Shown here: in pieces, positions 36,300 to 45,919 of the stretch
Layout: every line of letters begins with the position of its first letter
Position numbering within the stretch: position 1 is the stretch's first letter
Source of the DNA: Pseudocalidococcus azoricus BACA0444
GTDB lineage: Bacteria; Cyanobacteriota; Cyanobacteriia; Thermosynechococcales; Thermosynechococcaceae
Length of the DNA: 64,000 nucleotides
Reading direction: 5' to 3'
Assembly: GCF_031729055.1 (NCBI RefSeq)
Contig: NZ_JAVMIP010000002.1
Span: forward strand, 186,001-250,000
Program-made: the position numbers and the translations under genes
Notes under the pieces: model-generated
Told to the model about the DNA's origin: nothing
The model's database searches: none
Seen by the model: only the letters and a program-made list of their open reading frames with translations

Positions 36300-37628
36300 G
36301 TGAAAATCCTGATCTATGGGCTGAATTACGCGCCTGAAATCACCGGTGTTGGGAAATATACCAGTGAAATGGCAGAGTGGTTTGCCCAGGCCGGCCATCA
36401 CGTAAAGGTCGTTACGGCTCCCCCCTACTACCCAAAATGGCGCATCTTTCCCCCTTATAAAAATCGTTGGACTCAAGAAATTATTGCTGGTATCCGTATT
36501 TACCGAAGTCCGCTCTGGGTTCCGGCCCAACCATCAGCCCTGAAACGCTTAATCCACCTGATGTCTTTTGCCGTGAGTAGTTTTCCGCTCATGGCCTGGC
36601 AGGCATTTAGGTTTCGCCCCCATATTGTTTGCTTGCTGGCACCGACTATTTTTTGTTTACCTGGGGCCTGGGTCGCGACTCGTTTGACGCGTGGTAAGCT
36701 CTGGCTTCATATTCAAGATTTTGAACTAGACGCGGCTCAAGGGTTGGGATTGTTGGCATCGGGGGGAGTCTTGACAAAACTCACGGCCTGGATGGAACGG
36801 AAGCTCTTGCAAGGAGCCGATTTAATCACTACTATTTCTGGACAAATGTATCAACGCCTAGTCCATAAAAAAGTAGCTGGCCCCAACACCTGGATTTTTC
36901 CAAATTGGGTCGATACCACTCTGATTTATCCTTTAGATGCTCCAAGTCCACTCCGCCAGGCCTGGGGGATTCCTGAAGATACTTTTGTAGCTCTTTATTC
37001 GGGGAGTCTTGGAGAAAAGCAAGGCCTGGAAATCATCTTAGAAGCAGCTAAACTTCTAATTGAGCAATCAAAAATTCAATTTATCATCTGTGGTGAAGGC
37101 TTTCCAAAGCAACGGCTGATGCAGCTAGCGGGGGAAGAGGGCTTAGACAATATTTTATTCCAAGATCTACAACCCCTGGAAGCACTGAATGACCTGCTGA
37201 ATATTGCTAATGTTCATTTGCTCCCCCAGCGGGCCGATGTGGCAGATACCGTCTTACCCTCTAAACTGAAAGGAATGTTTGCCTCAGGGCGGCCCGTCAT
37301 TGCCACTGCTCATCCGGGAACTCAGTTAGAAACCTATGTCAGCAATGGAGGACTAGTGATTGCACCGGAAAATCCAACCCTGTTAGCCCAGACCCTCGAG
37401 CAGCTATTTCATCATCCTGAATATTGTCAAGAACTGGGTCAAAAAGCCCGTCAATTTGCCCTCCAGGCCTGGCATCAACAAACGGTTCTTAAAGACTTAG
37501 AAACTAAATTAATTAAGTTTTCATTACCGAATCATAATCTTGGAAATAGTACTGAATTGGTCTCTGCCCCACCAAGCCCTCCATCAAATCATAGACCTTG
37601 TGTGAAACAGGGTGATGTCAATCAGTAA
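36300..37628 (+). CDS. WcaI-type family 4 glycosyltransferase
   Basis: A GT-B fold enzyme, 442 residues. The N-terminal domain begins KILIYGLNYAPEITGVGKYTSEMAEW, which marks the WcaI group of colanic-acid-type glycosyltransferases. The C-terminal domain has ALYSGSLGEKQGLEIILEAA and the EX7E-like end LLPQRADVADTVLPSKLKGM with ASGRPVIATA. It probably adds a sugar to a lipid-linked intermediate of an exopolysaccharide. Directly downstream is a sugar phosphotransferase that would start the same type of chain, so the pair likely acts in one pathway. The last ~40 residues are a poorly conserved tail. Confidence 0.88.
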   Translation: MKILIYGLNYAPEITGVGKYTSEMAEWFAQAGHHVKVVTAPPYYPKWRIFPPYKNRWTQEIIAGIRIYRSPLWVPAQPSALKRLIHLMSFAVSSFPLMAWQAFRFRPHIVCLLAPTIFCLPGAWVATRLTRGKLWLHIQDFELDAAQGLGLLASGGVLTKLTAWMERKLLQGADLITTISGQMYQRLVHKKVAGPNTWIFPNWVDTTLIYPLDAPSPLRQAWGIPEDTFVALYSGSLGEKQGLEIILEAAKLLIEQSKIQFIICGEGFPKQRLMQLAGEEGLDNILFQDLQPLEALNDLLNIANVHLLPQRADVADTVLPSKLKGMFASGRPVIATAHPGTQLETYVSNGGLVIAPENPTLLAQTLEQLFHHPEYCQELGQKARQFALQAWHQQTVLKDLETKLIKFSLPNHNLGNSTELVSAPPSPPSNHRPCVKQGDVNQ

Positions 37629-37700
37629 AAATTTTAGAGGTATTAATCTATAAACTATTTCCCAACTGGTGCCTGCTCAATCCTACATGGATGAAGCTAT

Positions 37701-37706
37701 AGGAGG
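37701..37706 (+). promoter_or_regulatory. Strong Shine-Dalgarno before the sugar phosphotransferase gene
   Basis: AGGAGG with a spacing of 5 bases to the ATG at 37712, a near-perfect match to the anti-Shine-Dalgarno sequence. It fixes the start of the WcaJ-like gene, and is unusually strong for this window, where most genes have weak sites. Confidence 0.8.
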
Positions 37707-37711
37707 ATATT

Positions 37712-39118
37712 ATGATTTATAACCGTCATGGTTTTTTACAGAACAATGCTTCGCTGATTAGCCTTCTTCAGCAAGTCCTAGACCCATTTATCGCTATTCT
37801 GCTCATTAAATTCATTGACTTTTTAGTGGATGAGCCGAAGTCTATTGCTCTACATGATTGGTTCTTAATGATTATTAGCTTTTTGCTTATTATTGTTGCT
37901 TTTGACTTTGGTGGAGTTTACTATCGCTATCGGACAACTCCGATTTTTAATCGAATTATTAAGATATTCTTTTCTTGGTTTTTGGTACTTACGATACTCT
38001 CATTCATTGGCTTTATTACGAAGTCCTCAGACCTATTTTCCCGAACGGTTATCATTATTTGGGCTGTTTTAACGCCATTTGTAATTTCTGGGTTACACAT
38101 CTTGGTAGGCTTATTTCTCAGTCGTGTGCGGGCCATGGGCTTTAATCGGCGCACCGCAATTGTGATTGGGATGAATTCAGCCAGTGCGGAGTTAGTCGAT
38201 CGCTTAGGTCAAACCCCCCATATTGGGATTAATGTCAAAGGCTTCTTTGTCCATTCTCGCTTTCCAGAGTTAAGTGATCACCCCAGTGTGCTTGGTGATT
38301 TTAGCGATGTCAGAGATTACGTCAAGACTAAATTCCCTGATATTGTCTATATCACTCATCCTCTTGAAGATTCGGAAACAATTGCTAACTTAATTGAGCA
38401 GTTACAGGATACAACTGCTTGCGTTTACTGTATTCCTAATTCCTTAATTCTTAACCTCCTTAACTCGCGCTTGTATGAGTTAAATGGAATGCCTCTAATT
38501 GCACTCTGGGAAGTCCCATTTACCCAAGTTCAATATGCATTGAAACGCCTTTTTGATATTGGGTTTTCCTCAATCGCTCTGTTGTTCTGTTTACCCATTT
38601 TTGCGATTATTATTTTGGCAATTAAGTTGACATCCCCAGGCCCCGTATTTTTTCAACAGGATCGTTATGGACTGAATGGAAGGAAGATTAAAGTCTTAAA
38701 ATTTCGGACTATGAGGGTGATGGAAAATGATCAAGTGGTGATCCAGGCCAAGCGGAATGATCCCCGTGTCACATCCATTGGCAAATTCTTGAGAAAAACG
38801 TCCCTAGATGAGCTACCCCAATTTATCAATGTCTTGCGGGGAGATATGAGTGTGGTTGGCCCGCGTCCCCATGCCGTTGCCCATAACGAACTATACCGGA
38901 AGAAAATCCAAGGTTATATGTTGCGCCATAAGATTAAACCTGGGATTACGGGCTGGGCCCAAGTCAATGGCTCCCGTGGTGAAACAGATACCCTCGATAA
39001 AATGCAAAAGCGCATTGACTATGATCTAGAATACCTGGATAACTGGTCTCTCTGGCTCGATATCAAGATTATTATTAAAACTGTTGCTGCCGTCTTTGCC
39101 CGTCAAAATGCCTACTAA
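37712..39118 (+). CDS. Exopolysaccharide undecaprenyl-phosphate sugar phosphotransferase (WcaJ/CpsE-like)
   Basis: This polyisoprenyl-phosphate hexose-1-phosphate transferase begins lipid-linked polysaccharide synthesis at the inner membrane. The 468 residues start with four or five hydrophobic segments (~10-140), then a CoA-binding-like regulatory segment (~145-265). The catalytic bacterial sugar transferase domain has FDIGFSSIALLFCLPIFAI, TSPGPVFFQQDRYGLNGRKI, VLKFRTMR, LRKTSLDELPQFINVLRGDM and SVVGPRPH. A strong ribosome-binding site AGGAGG lies 5 bases upstream of the ATG. It is 83 bases after the WcaI-type gene. The N-terminal half is AT-rich compared with the catalytic half. Confidence 0.9.
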   Translation: MIYNRHGFLQNNASLISLLQQVLDPFIAILLIKFIDFLVDEPKSIALHDWFLMIISFLLIIVAFDFGGVYYRYRTTPIFNRIIKIFFSWFLVLTILSFIGFITKSSDLFSRTVIIIWAVLTPFVISGLHILVGLFLSRVRAMGFNRRTAIVIGMNSASAELVDRLGQTPHIGINVKGFFVHSRFPELSDHPSVLGDFSDVRDYVKTKFPDIVYITHPLEDSETIANLIEQLQDTTACVYCIPNSLILNLLNSRLYELNGMPLIALWEVPFTQVQYALKRLFDIGFSSIALLFCLPIFAIIILAIKLTSPGPVFFQQDRYGLNGRKIKVLKFRTMRVMENDQVVIQAKRNDPRVTSIGKFLRKTSLDELPQFINVLRGDMSVVGPRPHAVAHNELYRKKIQGYMLRHKIKPGITGWAQVNGSRGETDTLDKMQKRIDYDLEYLDNWSLWLDIKIIIKTVAAVFARQNAY

Positions 39119-39401
39119 CCTTGCTAACACGAATTTGCTGCCCAGAGAGACCCGGTATTCTTCCCGAATTTCAATTGACTTAGGGCCAGTTTTAAGGCCA
39201 TCTTGCTGGAATAATGCCTAAGGCTTAATGGTTCAGAACCGCCAGCGTAACCTTACAGTCCCAGATTGAGCCATATCCGAGACATATTCAAGGATTGTCT
39301 GATGGACAACAGTAACTCCAGAGTCAGTGTTTAAGCATTTTGGGCTTGGCAATATTAAGCTCGCCGAATAAGGCTTCTGTAATTTTTACCCTACCGAGAT
39401 C
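39119..39401. other. 283-base intergenic region, nothing recognised
   Basis: Between the sugar phosphotransferase and tocopherol cyclase genes. No ORF of note, no RNA gene and no clear hairpin followed by T residues. It should contain the tocopherol cyclase promoter. Confidence 0.3.
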
Positions 39402-40457
39402 ATGAACTCTATTCCCCACGGGGGCTATCACTGGGATGGTTTTCATCAGCCATTTTTTGAAGGTTGGTACTATCGAATTACCTTACCTGACCCGGCCAGT
39501 TTTGCCTTTATGTACTCCATTCAACAGCCGGGGGGTGGGGCTACTCAGGTCTATGGGCCAGGGGAGTCCTACTTTTGTCGCTCTTTTCCGCATGTCACTA
39601 CTTTTTGGGCCTGGTCTGACGCTTGGGGCCTGGGGCATACTGATACAGTTAACTTCCGAACATTGCTTAATCCCAGCCAGTTTTTTCGACAGGTTAACCA
39701 AGGTTACCAGGCCACAGACAGGCTTAACCAAGGACAACTCAAACACCCCAATGGTGAAGTTATAGCCCGCTGGCACTATGAAATTAAGCCGATTCAAACT
39801 TGGGGGCATCAGCAAGCTACGGCCGGCTGGTTATCCTACTTACCTCTTTATGATCCCGGATGGCAGGTGCTTCTAGCTCACGGGCTGGCTTCTGGCTGGA
39901 TTCAATGGCAGGGAAAAACCTACGAATTTGACCAGGCCCCGGCCTATGCAGAAAAAAATTGGGGGCAGAGTTTTCCAACCCAGTGGTTTTGGATCCAGGC
40001 CAATGCCTTTGGGAACCATCCTGATTTATCCCTAACAGCGGCAGGAGGAGTCCGGCAAATCTTGGCCTGGGAAGAACCGGCTGGACTGATTGGGATTCAT
40101 TTTCAAAACCAGTTTTATGAGTTTGCCCCTTGGACGGAAGCTCAACTGGCTTGGGAGGTTACACCGTGGGGGTCCTGGTCAATGACTGGGATCAGCAAAA
40201 CCTATCGAGCCGAAATTACTGCCCATTGCCCTCATCCCCCCGCCAAGATTTTAGTCCCAACGGCGCAAGGAATGATCCCGGCCTGCTGGGATACCCTACA
40301 AGGGTTTTTAATCCTCCGGCTGTATGACCGAGACACCTTAATCTTTCAGGCCACCACAAAGCAAGCTGGCCTGGAGGTGGGGGGAGTGCCCTGGCCCACA
40401 ACTTGGTCACATTTTCATTCAAAGGCTATGACTGAAGGAGCCGCTCTCGATCACTAA
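39402..40457 (+). CDS. Tocopherol cyclase
   Basis: This enzyme closes the chromanol ring of tocopherols or of plastochromanol-like compounds at thylakoid or envelope membranes, as in plant VTE1 and Synechocystis Slr1737. The 351 residues start with the typical HGGYHWDGFHQPFFEGWYYR, and continue with family-like blocks FAFMYSIQQPGGG, QVYGPGESYF, YAEKNWGQSFPTQWFWIQAN and IGIHFQNQFYEF. Full-length compared with Slr1737. It is a single gene, divergent from nothing nearby. Presence predicts that the organism makes tocopherols, provided the phytyl- and homogentisate genes exist elsewhere. Confidence 0.9.
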   Translation: MNSIPHGGYHWDGFHQPFFEGWYYRITLPDPASFAFMYSIQQPGGGATQVYGPGESYFCRSFPHVTTFWAWSDAWGLGHTDTVNFRTLLNPSQFFRQVNQGYQATDRLNQGQLKHPNGEVIARWHYEIKPIQTWGHQQATAGWLSYLPLYDPGWQVLLAHGLASGWIQWQGKTYEFDQAPAYAEKNWGQSFPTQWFWIQANAFGNHPDLSLTAAGGVRQILAWEEPAGLIGIHFQNQFYEFAPWTEAQLAWEVTPWGSWSMTGISKTYRAEITAHCPHPPAKILVPTAQGMIPACWDTLQGFLILRLYDRDTLIFQATTKQAGLEVGGVPWPTTWSHFHSKAMTEGAALDH

Positions 40458-40532
40458 AACCCCTGGAAAATTTGGTTTTTCGATAGTTTTGGAACTGATT
40501 TAAGTCATCCCCTGAACCATTGGCCAGATTAG

Positions 40533-40883
40533 CTAGTCTTTCTGGAGACAAGGTTGACGACTCAGAGACTCAACCAGTTGTTGAACAGCAGCCCGCAGAT
40601 CCCCCTTAACAGACTGGGGATCAAACCGCTCTCGAAGTTCCCCCCCTTCAAACAGGAGTAAGGTGGGCAGACTTTGGAGGCGATATTGACGGGCTAGGTG
40701 AAAATTCTCATCCGCATTAATCCGCACAACTTTCAGGGGAATCGTTCCATTGGCCTGGATTTGCTGGAGGATAGGTTCAATTAACCGACACAGCCCACAC
40801 CAAGGAGCCCAAAAACTGACGACAACTGGCAAATGGGATTGAATAACTTCTTGATTAAAATTTATTTTACTAACAGATTTCAC
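40533..40883 (-). CDS. Thioredoxin-family protein with CGLC active site
   Basis: A 116-residue single-domain thioredoxin-like protein. The active site is WAPWCGLCRLIEP (C29, C32), and it keeps the Pro before the cis-proline strand in LQSLPTLLLFEGGE. Classical thioredoxins have CGPC; Leu in place of Pro is expected to shift the redox potential, as in some divergent cyanobacterial thioredoxins. It is likely cytosolic (no signal peptide). It lies 32 bases downstream of the NnrU-family gene on the same strand and may share its transcript. Confidence 0.85.
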   Translation of the reverse strand: MKSVSKINFNQEVIQSHLPVVVSFWAPWCGLCRLIEPILQQIQANGTIPLKVVRINADENFHLARQYRLQSLPTLLLFEGGELRERFDPQSVKGDLRAAVQQLVESLSRQPCLQKD

Positions 40884-40915
40884 GACTCTGGCCCTAGTCT
40901 TAACCTGGGATCATG

Positions 40916-41635
40916 CTACCAGTGTATGGCGGATCCTGCACGGTAAAGCCAAGGATGGGCCCACCAGAGCAAACCAATAAAAATAGCCACGCCTACATAG
41001 GCTAGCTTGAAAAACTCCTGGATCATGAATGTCTGTCGCCTCTGCAAAATCGCCAAAAAAGGAATCACAGAAGTCCGCTCCTTGACCGCTAAAAAAGCCG
41101 GGCCATAACGGAGTTCAAGACGGCGATCCCCATGCCAAACCCCAAAACAATGGTGGGCAATCAAGCCCAGGGAGGTAATGAGAGTAAAGGAGGTTCCTAG
41201 CCAAAGAGTATGGGCCAGACACCAAATGACTTGCCCCCAGAGTTGGGGATGGCGGGTGACGCGAATAATGCCAGTTTCGTAGAGGTGAACCTGAGGTTTT
41301 TGAATGGCAGCGATTTCGAGAAGATTAAAGGTGGCTGGATAGAGAAATAGAAATGAGATGGCGGAAAGGATCCAGACCAGGCCAGGGATTCCGGGAACAT
41401 TTTGAACTTGCCACAATTGCACCCCGTCATAGCGATGGGCTAAGAAATAACCAATCATGGCTACGGCTAAGGTAAGACTTACGAGGGCAAAGCCAACCCG
41501 ATAAAGTCTTGCACCGACGCGTTTTTCCAGGCTCAGTCGTAATGCCGCCAGGCCACTATGGGCCATGGCAAACATGAGTAAAAAACCAACCATGATCCCC
41601 TGAGATGGGGCCAGCCATGTGTGTGTATAATCCAC
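40916..41635 (-). CDS. NnrU-family membrane protein
   Basis: A 239-residue protein with six or so hydrophobic segments: for example IMVGFLLMFAMAHSGLAALRL, RVGFALVSLTLAVAMIGYFL, IPGLVWILSAISFLFLYPAT and KLAYVGVAIFIGLLWWAHPW. The conserved segment IIRVTRHPQLWGQVIWCLAHTLWLG, with the RHPQ motif, places it in NnrU/methyltransferase-like membrane proteins related to the isoprenylcysteine methyltransferase fold. In other bacteria nnrU is linked to nitric-oxide reduction. Plant and cyanobacterial relatives include 15-cis-zeta-carotene isomerase (Z-ISO), so carotenoid isomerisation is a possible role. The gene precedes the CGLC thioredoxin gene. Confidence 0.8.
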   Translation of the reverse strand: MDYTHTWLAPSQGIMVGFLLMFAMAHSGLAALRLSLEKRVGARLYRVGFALVSLTLAVAMIGYFLAHRYDGVQLWQVQNVPGIPGLVWILSAISFLFLYPATFNLLEIAAIQKPQVHLYETGIIRVTRHPQLWGQVIWCLAHTLWLGTSFTLITSLGLIAHHCFGVWHGDRRLELRYGPAFLAVKERTSVIPFLAILQRRQTFMIQEFFKLAYVGVAIFIGLLWWAHPWLYRAGSAIHW

Positions 41636-41795
41636 GATCCCGTCCAGGCCTGTCTATCAATAAGTGTCCTATGGCATCTTGGCAAATTTTAGCGAGATTG
41701 TGATCCGAATTGCCCAATACAGAGATCACTGAACTGTGAGATTTGGGACAAAAAGTTTGCTACTATTAAAATCCTGTGCCTCAGATTTCTGATTT

Positions 41796-41880
41796 GGAGA
41801 GATGGCCGAGTGGTCGAAGGCGCAGCACTGGAAATGCTGTGTGGGGCAACTCACCGAGGGTTCGAATCCCTCTCTCTCCG
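41796..41880 (+). tRNA. tRNA-Ser (anticodon GGA)
   Basis: Cloverleaf of 85 bases. The acceptor stem GGAGAGA at 41796-41802 pairs with TCTCTCC at 41873-41879, with discriminator G at 41880; CCA is not encoded. The anticodon stem CAGCA/TGCTG (41823-41827 / 41835-41839) encloses loop CTGGAAA, giving anticodon GGA at 41830-41832 (reads UCU/UCC). A long class II variable arm follows and the T-loop is GGTTCGAATCC. Two-strand overlapping frames here are not genes. Confidence 0.95.
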
Positions 41881-42149
41881 TACTTTCATCGTTGGGCCTG
41901 CTGAGAAGAAGATGCCAGGCCAGGTTTGCCGATGTCAATCTCAACAGAAAAGATTCTCAAGCATCCCTCAGATTCACGGGGCTAGGGTTAAGGATGAGTC
42001 TGTGATGCTAGAAGATTTTTATCCCTTGTGGACAGAAGTGCTAGTCCCATGAGTGATCAAGGTAGAGAATTTTTACGGTGCAGATATGTTTTCAGACTGG
42101 GGGGATGCTGGTCTAACTAGCCCATTGCACAGGGCAAACTGCTTGGATT

Positions 42150-42521
42150 CTAAACTTTTTTCTTGTTGCGGCCAACTTGGGTTCTGCGGCTAATATTGAG
42201 ACGCTTGAGAGCTCGACTCACATCCTGCTGATTCAGATTATCTCCCCATAATTTTGCCAGTTGCGCTTGGGTCTTATCACTGTTTTTAAGCACAAAATCC
42301 TTAAACTTATCCAGATCTTTGATTTTTGGTTTGCGCCGTTGATGATGATAAGAGCGCGGTGCAAAAGAACCCGTTTCCAGATATTGGTTAATCCATAGAT
42401 CAAGGGTATTGCGGTTAATATTCAGAGTCTTACAGAGTTGGGCCTTGACTGCTCCCTGAGCCACCGCTTCTATTGCTTTCTTGCGTAAATCTGCACTGTA
42501 AGCCATCTCTACTCTACTCAT
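42150..42521 (-). pseudogene. IS630-family orfA relic (helix-turn-helix half of a transposase)
   Basis: A 123-residue frame, probably starting at MAYSADLRKKAIEAV. It has the IS630/Tc1-type N-terminal helix-turn-helix pair (AVAQGAVKAQLCKTLNINRNT and LDLWINQYLETGSF). It ends GRNKKKV at an A-rich stretch, the place where orfA normally frameshifts into the DDE-encoding orfB. No orfB follows downstream (towards 42060), so the element is cut to its first half. This is a different element type from the single-frame IS630 at 6395-7444. Confidence 0.75.
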
Positions 42522-42734
42522 CTTGTTCTGTATTTTAGTAAATCATATTATGGCTCATTTATAAGTATGTAATATCATCGCTCTAGGACGTGGCCTAACC
42601 CAGAATGTTCTGACTGATAAAAACTTGAGCAACTCCAGCAGTAAAATACTTTTAAACTTGCACCTATCCAGTTCTAAATAGGTAACACCAACTCACTCCA
42701 CAGGTGCAAGCCAATCCTTGGGTCTATGGGTCGC

Positions 42735-44024
42735 TCAAAATGGAGCAAAGACAACCAGGCCTTGGGGAATTGTTTTCATCGTCAGGGGTGTTGTCCCAAG
42801 AATTTCCCCATCAACAACAACTTTTTGGGGCGGATCAGTTTTAATCTCTAGGGTTTTGCCCCGCAGGCCAATGATGTCATCTCGGTTTGGGGCAACTTTG
42901 CGAATGGCACTGCCAAACAATTCCAAGAGAGAGTTAAATGCCTGGAGGCGATCGGCTGGCGCGACAATCGTAATGTCCATCAACCCATCATCCATAATCA
43001 CATCTCCGGTTCCATAGGCCAGCACTGAGGTTATTGGAGCTGCATTGGCCACCGTAATCGCGGCCGCCGTAATCTCCGTTGTCTGTCCATCTACCACTAG
43101 CTCGGCCGTAAACGGGAACTGAGATTGAAATTGCTGCACCCCCGCCCAGATATAGGCCAAACTGCCAAAGCGATCCTTTACTTCCCGATTGGCCCGCTCC
43201 ACCGTTTCCGCCTCAAAGCCAATTCCTGTTAGTAAAATCATGGTTTGTTTACAGACAGAATCATCCCCCCCCCTCACTTCACAGGCCGCAATATCAACTT
43301 GGCGAGTATGGCCTGCAATGATCACCTCACAGGCCGCAGGAATGATTCCCGGTAAACCCAAAGCCGAGCCAAAGGCATTAGCTGTCCCTGTGGGAATTAC
43401 CCCCAAAGGAATATTCGTCCCAACCAGCGCGTGGGCAACGGCGGAAATAGTCCCATCGCCCCCTGCGGCTAAAATTGTATCCATTTCTGACTCCAGTGCT
43501 TGCTTGACCAGACTTTCAGCACTACTCGTCGGCGTTGTGGTTAAAACAGTGAGATGAAAATAGGGTTTCAGCAGACTCCGGATCTGTAAGAGAGTTTGGC
43601 GCGCATCCCCTTGGCCAGCCACCGGATTAAAAATCAAGCAAGCATGGGGGTAACGGGCCGCCTTGGTTAGGATAGCCCAGGCCGTGGCGGCATTGAGGGA
43701 CAGGGGAATATCCTCACGGGCGCAATAGCGAATGATTAAGTCCATTTCCCCGGACTGTCCAGGCCAATAATCTCCCCACCAAAACACAGCGGTTATTTCT
43801 TGAGCGAGAATCTTAGCTGTAATCATAATCTCTGCCCCTTGTCCCACCTCTGGCAGAAACTCAATTCCAGGGCAAGCATGGAGGTGATCCGGCAGCAAAA
43901 CCTCCAAATCTCGGGGAATCAAAAGGCGAAATCGTCTCAGAAAAACGGCATGGGCCTGGAGAAATTCTGCCAGTTCATGACGGCCACTGAGATCACAACC
44001 AAAAGCAAGGGTTGGCTGTGACAT
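42735..44024 (-). CDS. Fusion of methylglyoxal synthase-like domain and diacylglycerol kinase-like domain
   Basis: A 429-residue protein. Residues ~1-125 look like the MGS fold: FGCDLSGRHELAEFLQAHAV, then EVGQGAEIMITAKI and VFWWGDYWPGQSGEMD, though catalytic residues cannot be assured by eye. Residues ~130-429 are a YegS/BmrU-type lipid kinase: CLIFNPVAGQGDARQTLLQI, the GGDGT motif in LAAGGDGTISAVAHAL, and GVIPTGTANAFGSALGLP, which bind ATP and Mg. It likely phosphorylates diacylglycerol or a related lipid at the membrane. MGS-DAGK fusions are known in cyanobacteria. Role of the MGS-like part is unknown. Confidence 0.8.
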   Translation of the reverse strand: MSQPTLAFGCDLSGRHELAEFLQAHAVFLRRFRLLIPRDLEVLLPDHLHACPGIEFLPEVGQGAEIMITAKILAQEITAVFWWGDYWPGQSGEMDLIIRYCAREDIPLSLNAATAWAILTKAARYPHACLIFNPVAGQGDARQTLLQIRSLLKPYFHLTVLTTTPTSSAESLVKQALESEMDTILAAGGDGTISAVAHALVGTNIPLGVIPTGTANAFGSALGLPGIIPAACEVIIAGHTRQVDIAACEVRGGDDSVCKQTMILLTGIGFEAETVERANREVKDRFGSLAYIWAGVQQFQSQFPFTAELVVDGQTTEITAAAITVANAAPITSVLAYGTGDVIMDDGLMDITIVAPADRLQAFNSLLELFGSAIRKVAPNRDDIIGLRGKTLEIKTDPPQKVVVDGEILGTTPLTMKTIPQGLVVFAPF

Positions 44025-44025
44025 A

Positions 44026-44328
44026 TCACCAGCGGGGTGGATTTAATTCATCAGGGTAAAGATCGTCATCTTCATCAGCAAAATCCTCTTCTTCCTCTTC
44101 CAGAACAGGCTGCATCAGAAAGACCCGCTCGGCTTCTTGATAGGTGAGCCATTTACCTGGTTCCCATAAAAAGGTCGGGGGATTTAAAAATCGTCCAAAG
44201 TACCAGGGGGGAGAAGTTGGTTGCGTAATTTCAGCCTGAACTCGGATCGGGGCAATGGGCCCATAGGGGTCGTCTCGTTCAATTTCAAGCCAGACTTTTT
44301 GGCCAATTAGGTCTTGGGGAGAGAACAT
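44026..44328 (-). CDS. Conserved small acidic hypothetical protein
   Basis: A 100-residue protein without a family name I can give. It has a compact N-terminal part (LIGQKVWLEIERDDPYGPIA, YFGRFLNPPTFLWEPGKWLT) and an acidic tail, EEEEEDFADEDDDLYPDEL. Length and start (ATG 44328) are straightforward. It overlaps nothing and ends 1 base before the lipid kinase start on the same strand, so the two are probably translated together. Likely cyanobacterial-specific; not checked. Confidence 0.5.
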   Translation of the reverse strand: MFSPQDLIGQKVWLEIERDDPYGPIAPIRVQAEITQPTSPPWYFGRFLNPPTFLWEPGKWLTYQEAERVFLMQPVLEEEEEDFADEDDDLYPDELNPPRW

Positions 44329-44488
44329 GGTGTCGCTTTCACCTCTGGAATCACACAGGAGGAATAAACCCTCTCATACATTTAATTTACGTCTTGCCTC
44401 TTACCTCAATGAAGGAAGATTTCTATTTGTTAACGTCAAGCTTAACTTAAATTCATAACAAATGGGCATGACCCTGTTATCAGGCCTG

Positions 44489-45403
44489 CTACTGAACGAT
44501 AGAAGGAATGCTCAATGTGGGGGGAACAAGGGAATGGTGGGGTTTAGGGGAGGTATGAAGCCGAATTAAGCGGGCTAAAGTAGATTTCAGTTGAGTACGG
44601 GGAATAATGGCATCCACAAACCCGGCCTGGAGGAGGTATTCCGCCGTTTGAAAGTCATCGGGGAGCTTTTCTCGTAAGGTTTGCTCAATCACCCGTCGCC
44701 CAGCAAAGCCAATAGTGGCCTTGGGTTCAGCCAGAATAATATCGCCGAGCATGGCAAAGCTAGCCGTGACTCCCCCGGTTGTCGGATGGGTTAAGACGGG
44801 GATGTAGAGTAACCGGGATTCTCGATGCCGCTCCAAGGCTGCGGAGGTTTTAGCCATTTGGACTAAACTCAACATTCCCTCTTGCATCCTGGCTCCACCG
44901 GAGGCACAGATAATAATCACGGGGCGATTATCTCCGGTTGCCCGTTCAATCAGGCGGGTAATTTTCTCGCCGACCACGGATCCCATACTGCCACCCATGA
45001 AGCGGAAATCCATCACCCCTAAGGCAACAAGTTCACCTTCAATTTTCCCTAACCCCGTTTGCACCGCATCTTTTAGCCCCGTCTTGGCCTGGTATTCCTT
45101 GAGGCGATCTTGATAGGGTTTACGGTCTTTGAACTGGAGCGGATCACAACTGACTAGCTGTTCATCCAGGGTTGTCCAAGTGCCAGGATCAATGAGTTGA
45201 CGAATGCGCTCATCGCTAGTGACACGGTTATGGTGGTGACATTCAGGGCAAACCATTTGATTGGCCCGTAAGTCCTTGGTGTAGGTCATCACCCCACAGG
45301 CCGGGCACTTACTCCAAAGACCATCGGCGATTTCCCGTTCTTGTTGGGTGGCGGGTAAGGGGGCATCTTTCTTGCGGTTGGCAAACCAATCAAAAAGTGA
45401 CAT
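44489..45403 (-). CDS. accD: Acetyl-CoA carboxylase carboxyltransferase beta subunit
   Basis: AccD with AccA transfers carboxyl from biotin-AccB to acetyl-CoA, giving malonyl-CoA. The zinc finger near the N-terminus reads CPACGVM...CPECHHHNR with four cysteines, and the carboxyltransferase core has [30 protein letters not shown] sequence, [17 protein letters not shown] and [19 protein letters not shown]. Start is ATG 45403 ([12 protein letters not shown]); the open frame extends to 45475 but the added residues are not family-like. accB lies at 51515 in this window; accA and accC do not. Confidence 0.95.
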   Translation of the reverse strand: MSLFDWFANRKKDAPLPATQQEREIADGLWSKCPACGVMTYTKDLRANQMVCPECHHHNRVTSDERIRQLIDPGTWTTLDEQLVSCDPLQFKDRKPYQDRLKEYQAKTGLKDAVQTGLGKIEGELVALGVMDFRFMGGSMGSVVGEKITRLIERATGDNRPVIIICASGGARMQEGMLSLVQMAKTSAALERHRESRLLYIPVLTHPTTGGVTASFAMLGDIILAEPKATIGFAGRRVIEQTLREKLPDDFQTAEYLLQAGFVDAIIPRTQLKSTLARLIRLHTSPKPHHSLVPPTLSIPSIVQ

Positions 45404-45730
45404 ATCTGAAGGGGAGTTCTCCGTAAAAGCAAATAGAGTTTTTTTCTTAATCTTGACCTGACCAGGCATCAACATCAGTTGAAGGATTCCTATTGATGGA
45501 CATCACCGGCCTCTTAATTCGTCAACTAAACATTAAGCAAAAAAATAGTTTTTAAGTTTTACTTATCATCTCACTTTGTTGCGAGATTGCAATATTGTAT
45601 CCCCAAAAGCGAGTCAACCTAAGAAAACCCTTAAGAAACATAACCAGGCCCGGACGCTCCTAATCCCCTGATTTATGATGAAATAACGACTCTGTTGGCC
45701 AGATTTAGACCTCACGCTCCCCTGACGATC

Positions 45731-45919
45731 ATGACCCATTCTGCCTTCCGCCCCCTGCGACTGCGCTTTCCCCTCTGGCGTTATCTCAACCAACCCCTTG
45801 GGCTACCAGGCACATTTCTCAACCCCCATCGCTTTTGGCAATTTTATCAATATTCCCATTTGGAGCGATGTTGGCGGCAGGATTGTCCTTCCTTTGGGGA
45901 TACCTCGGAACACCATTGA
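45731..45919 (+). CDS. Small hypothetical protein (doubtful)
   Basis: A 62-residue frame from ATG at 45731, rich in Arg, Pro and aromatic residues (MTHSAFRPLRLRFPLWRYLN). Codon use includes runs of normal composition. No family is recognised, and no clear SD sequence precedes it. It could be spurious. Confidence 0.2.
   Translation: MTHSAFRPLRLRFPLWRYLNQPLGLPGTFLNPHRFWQFYQYSHLERCWRQDCPSFGDTSEHH

Noticed and set aside
41726..42052. Three short frames overlapping the tRNA-Ser gene
   Set aside because: They run through the tRNA and have no family resemblance.
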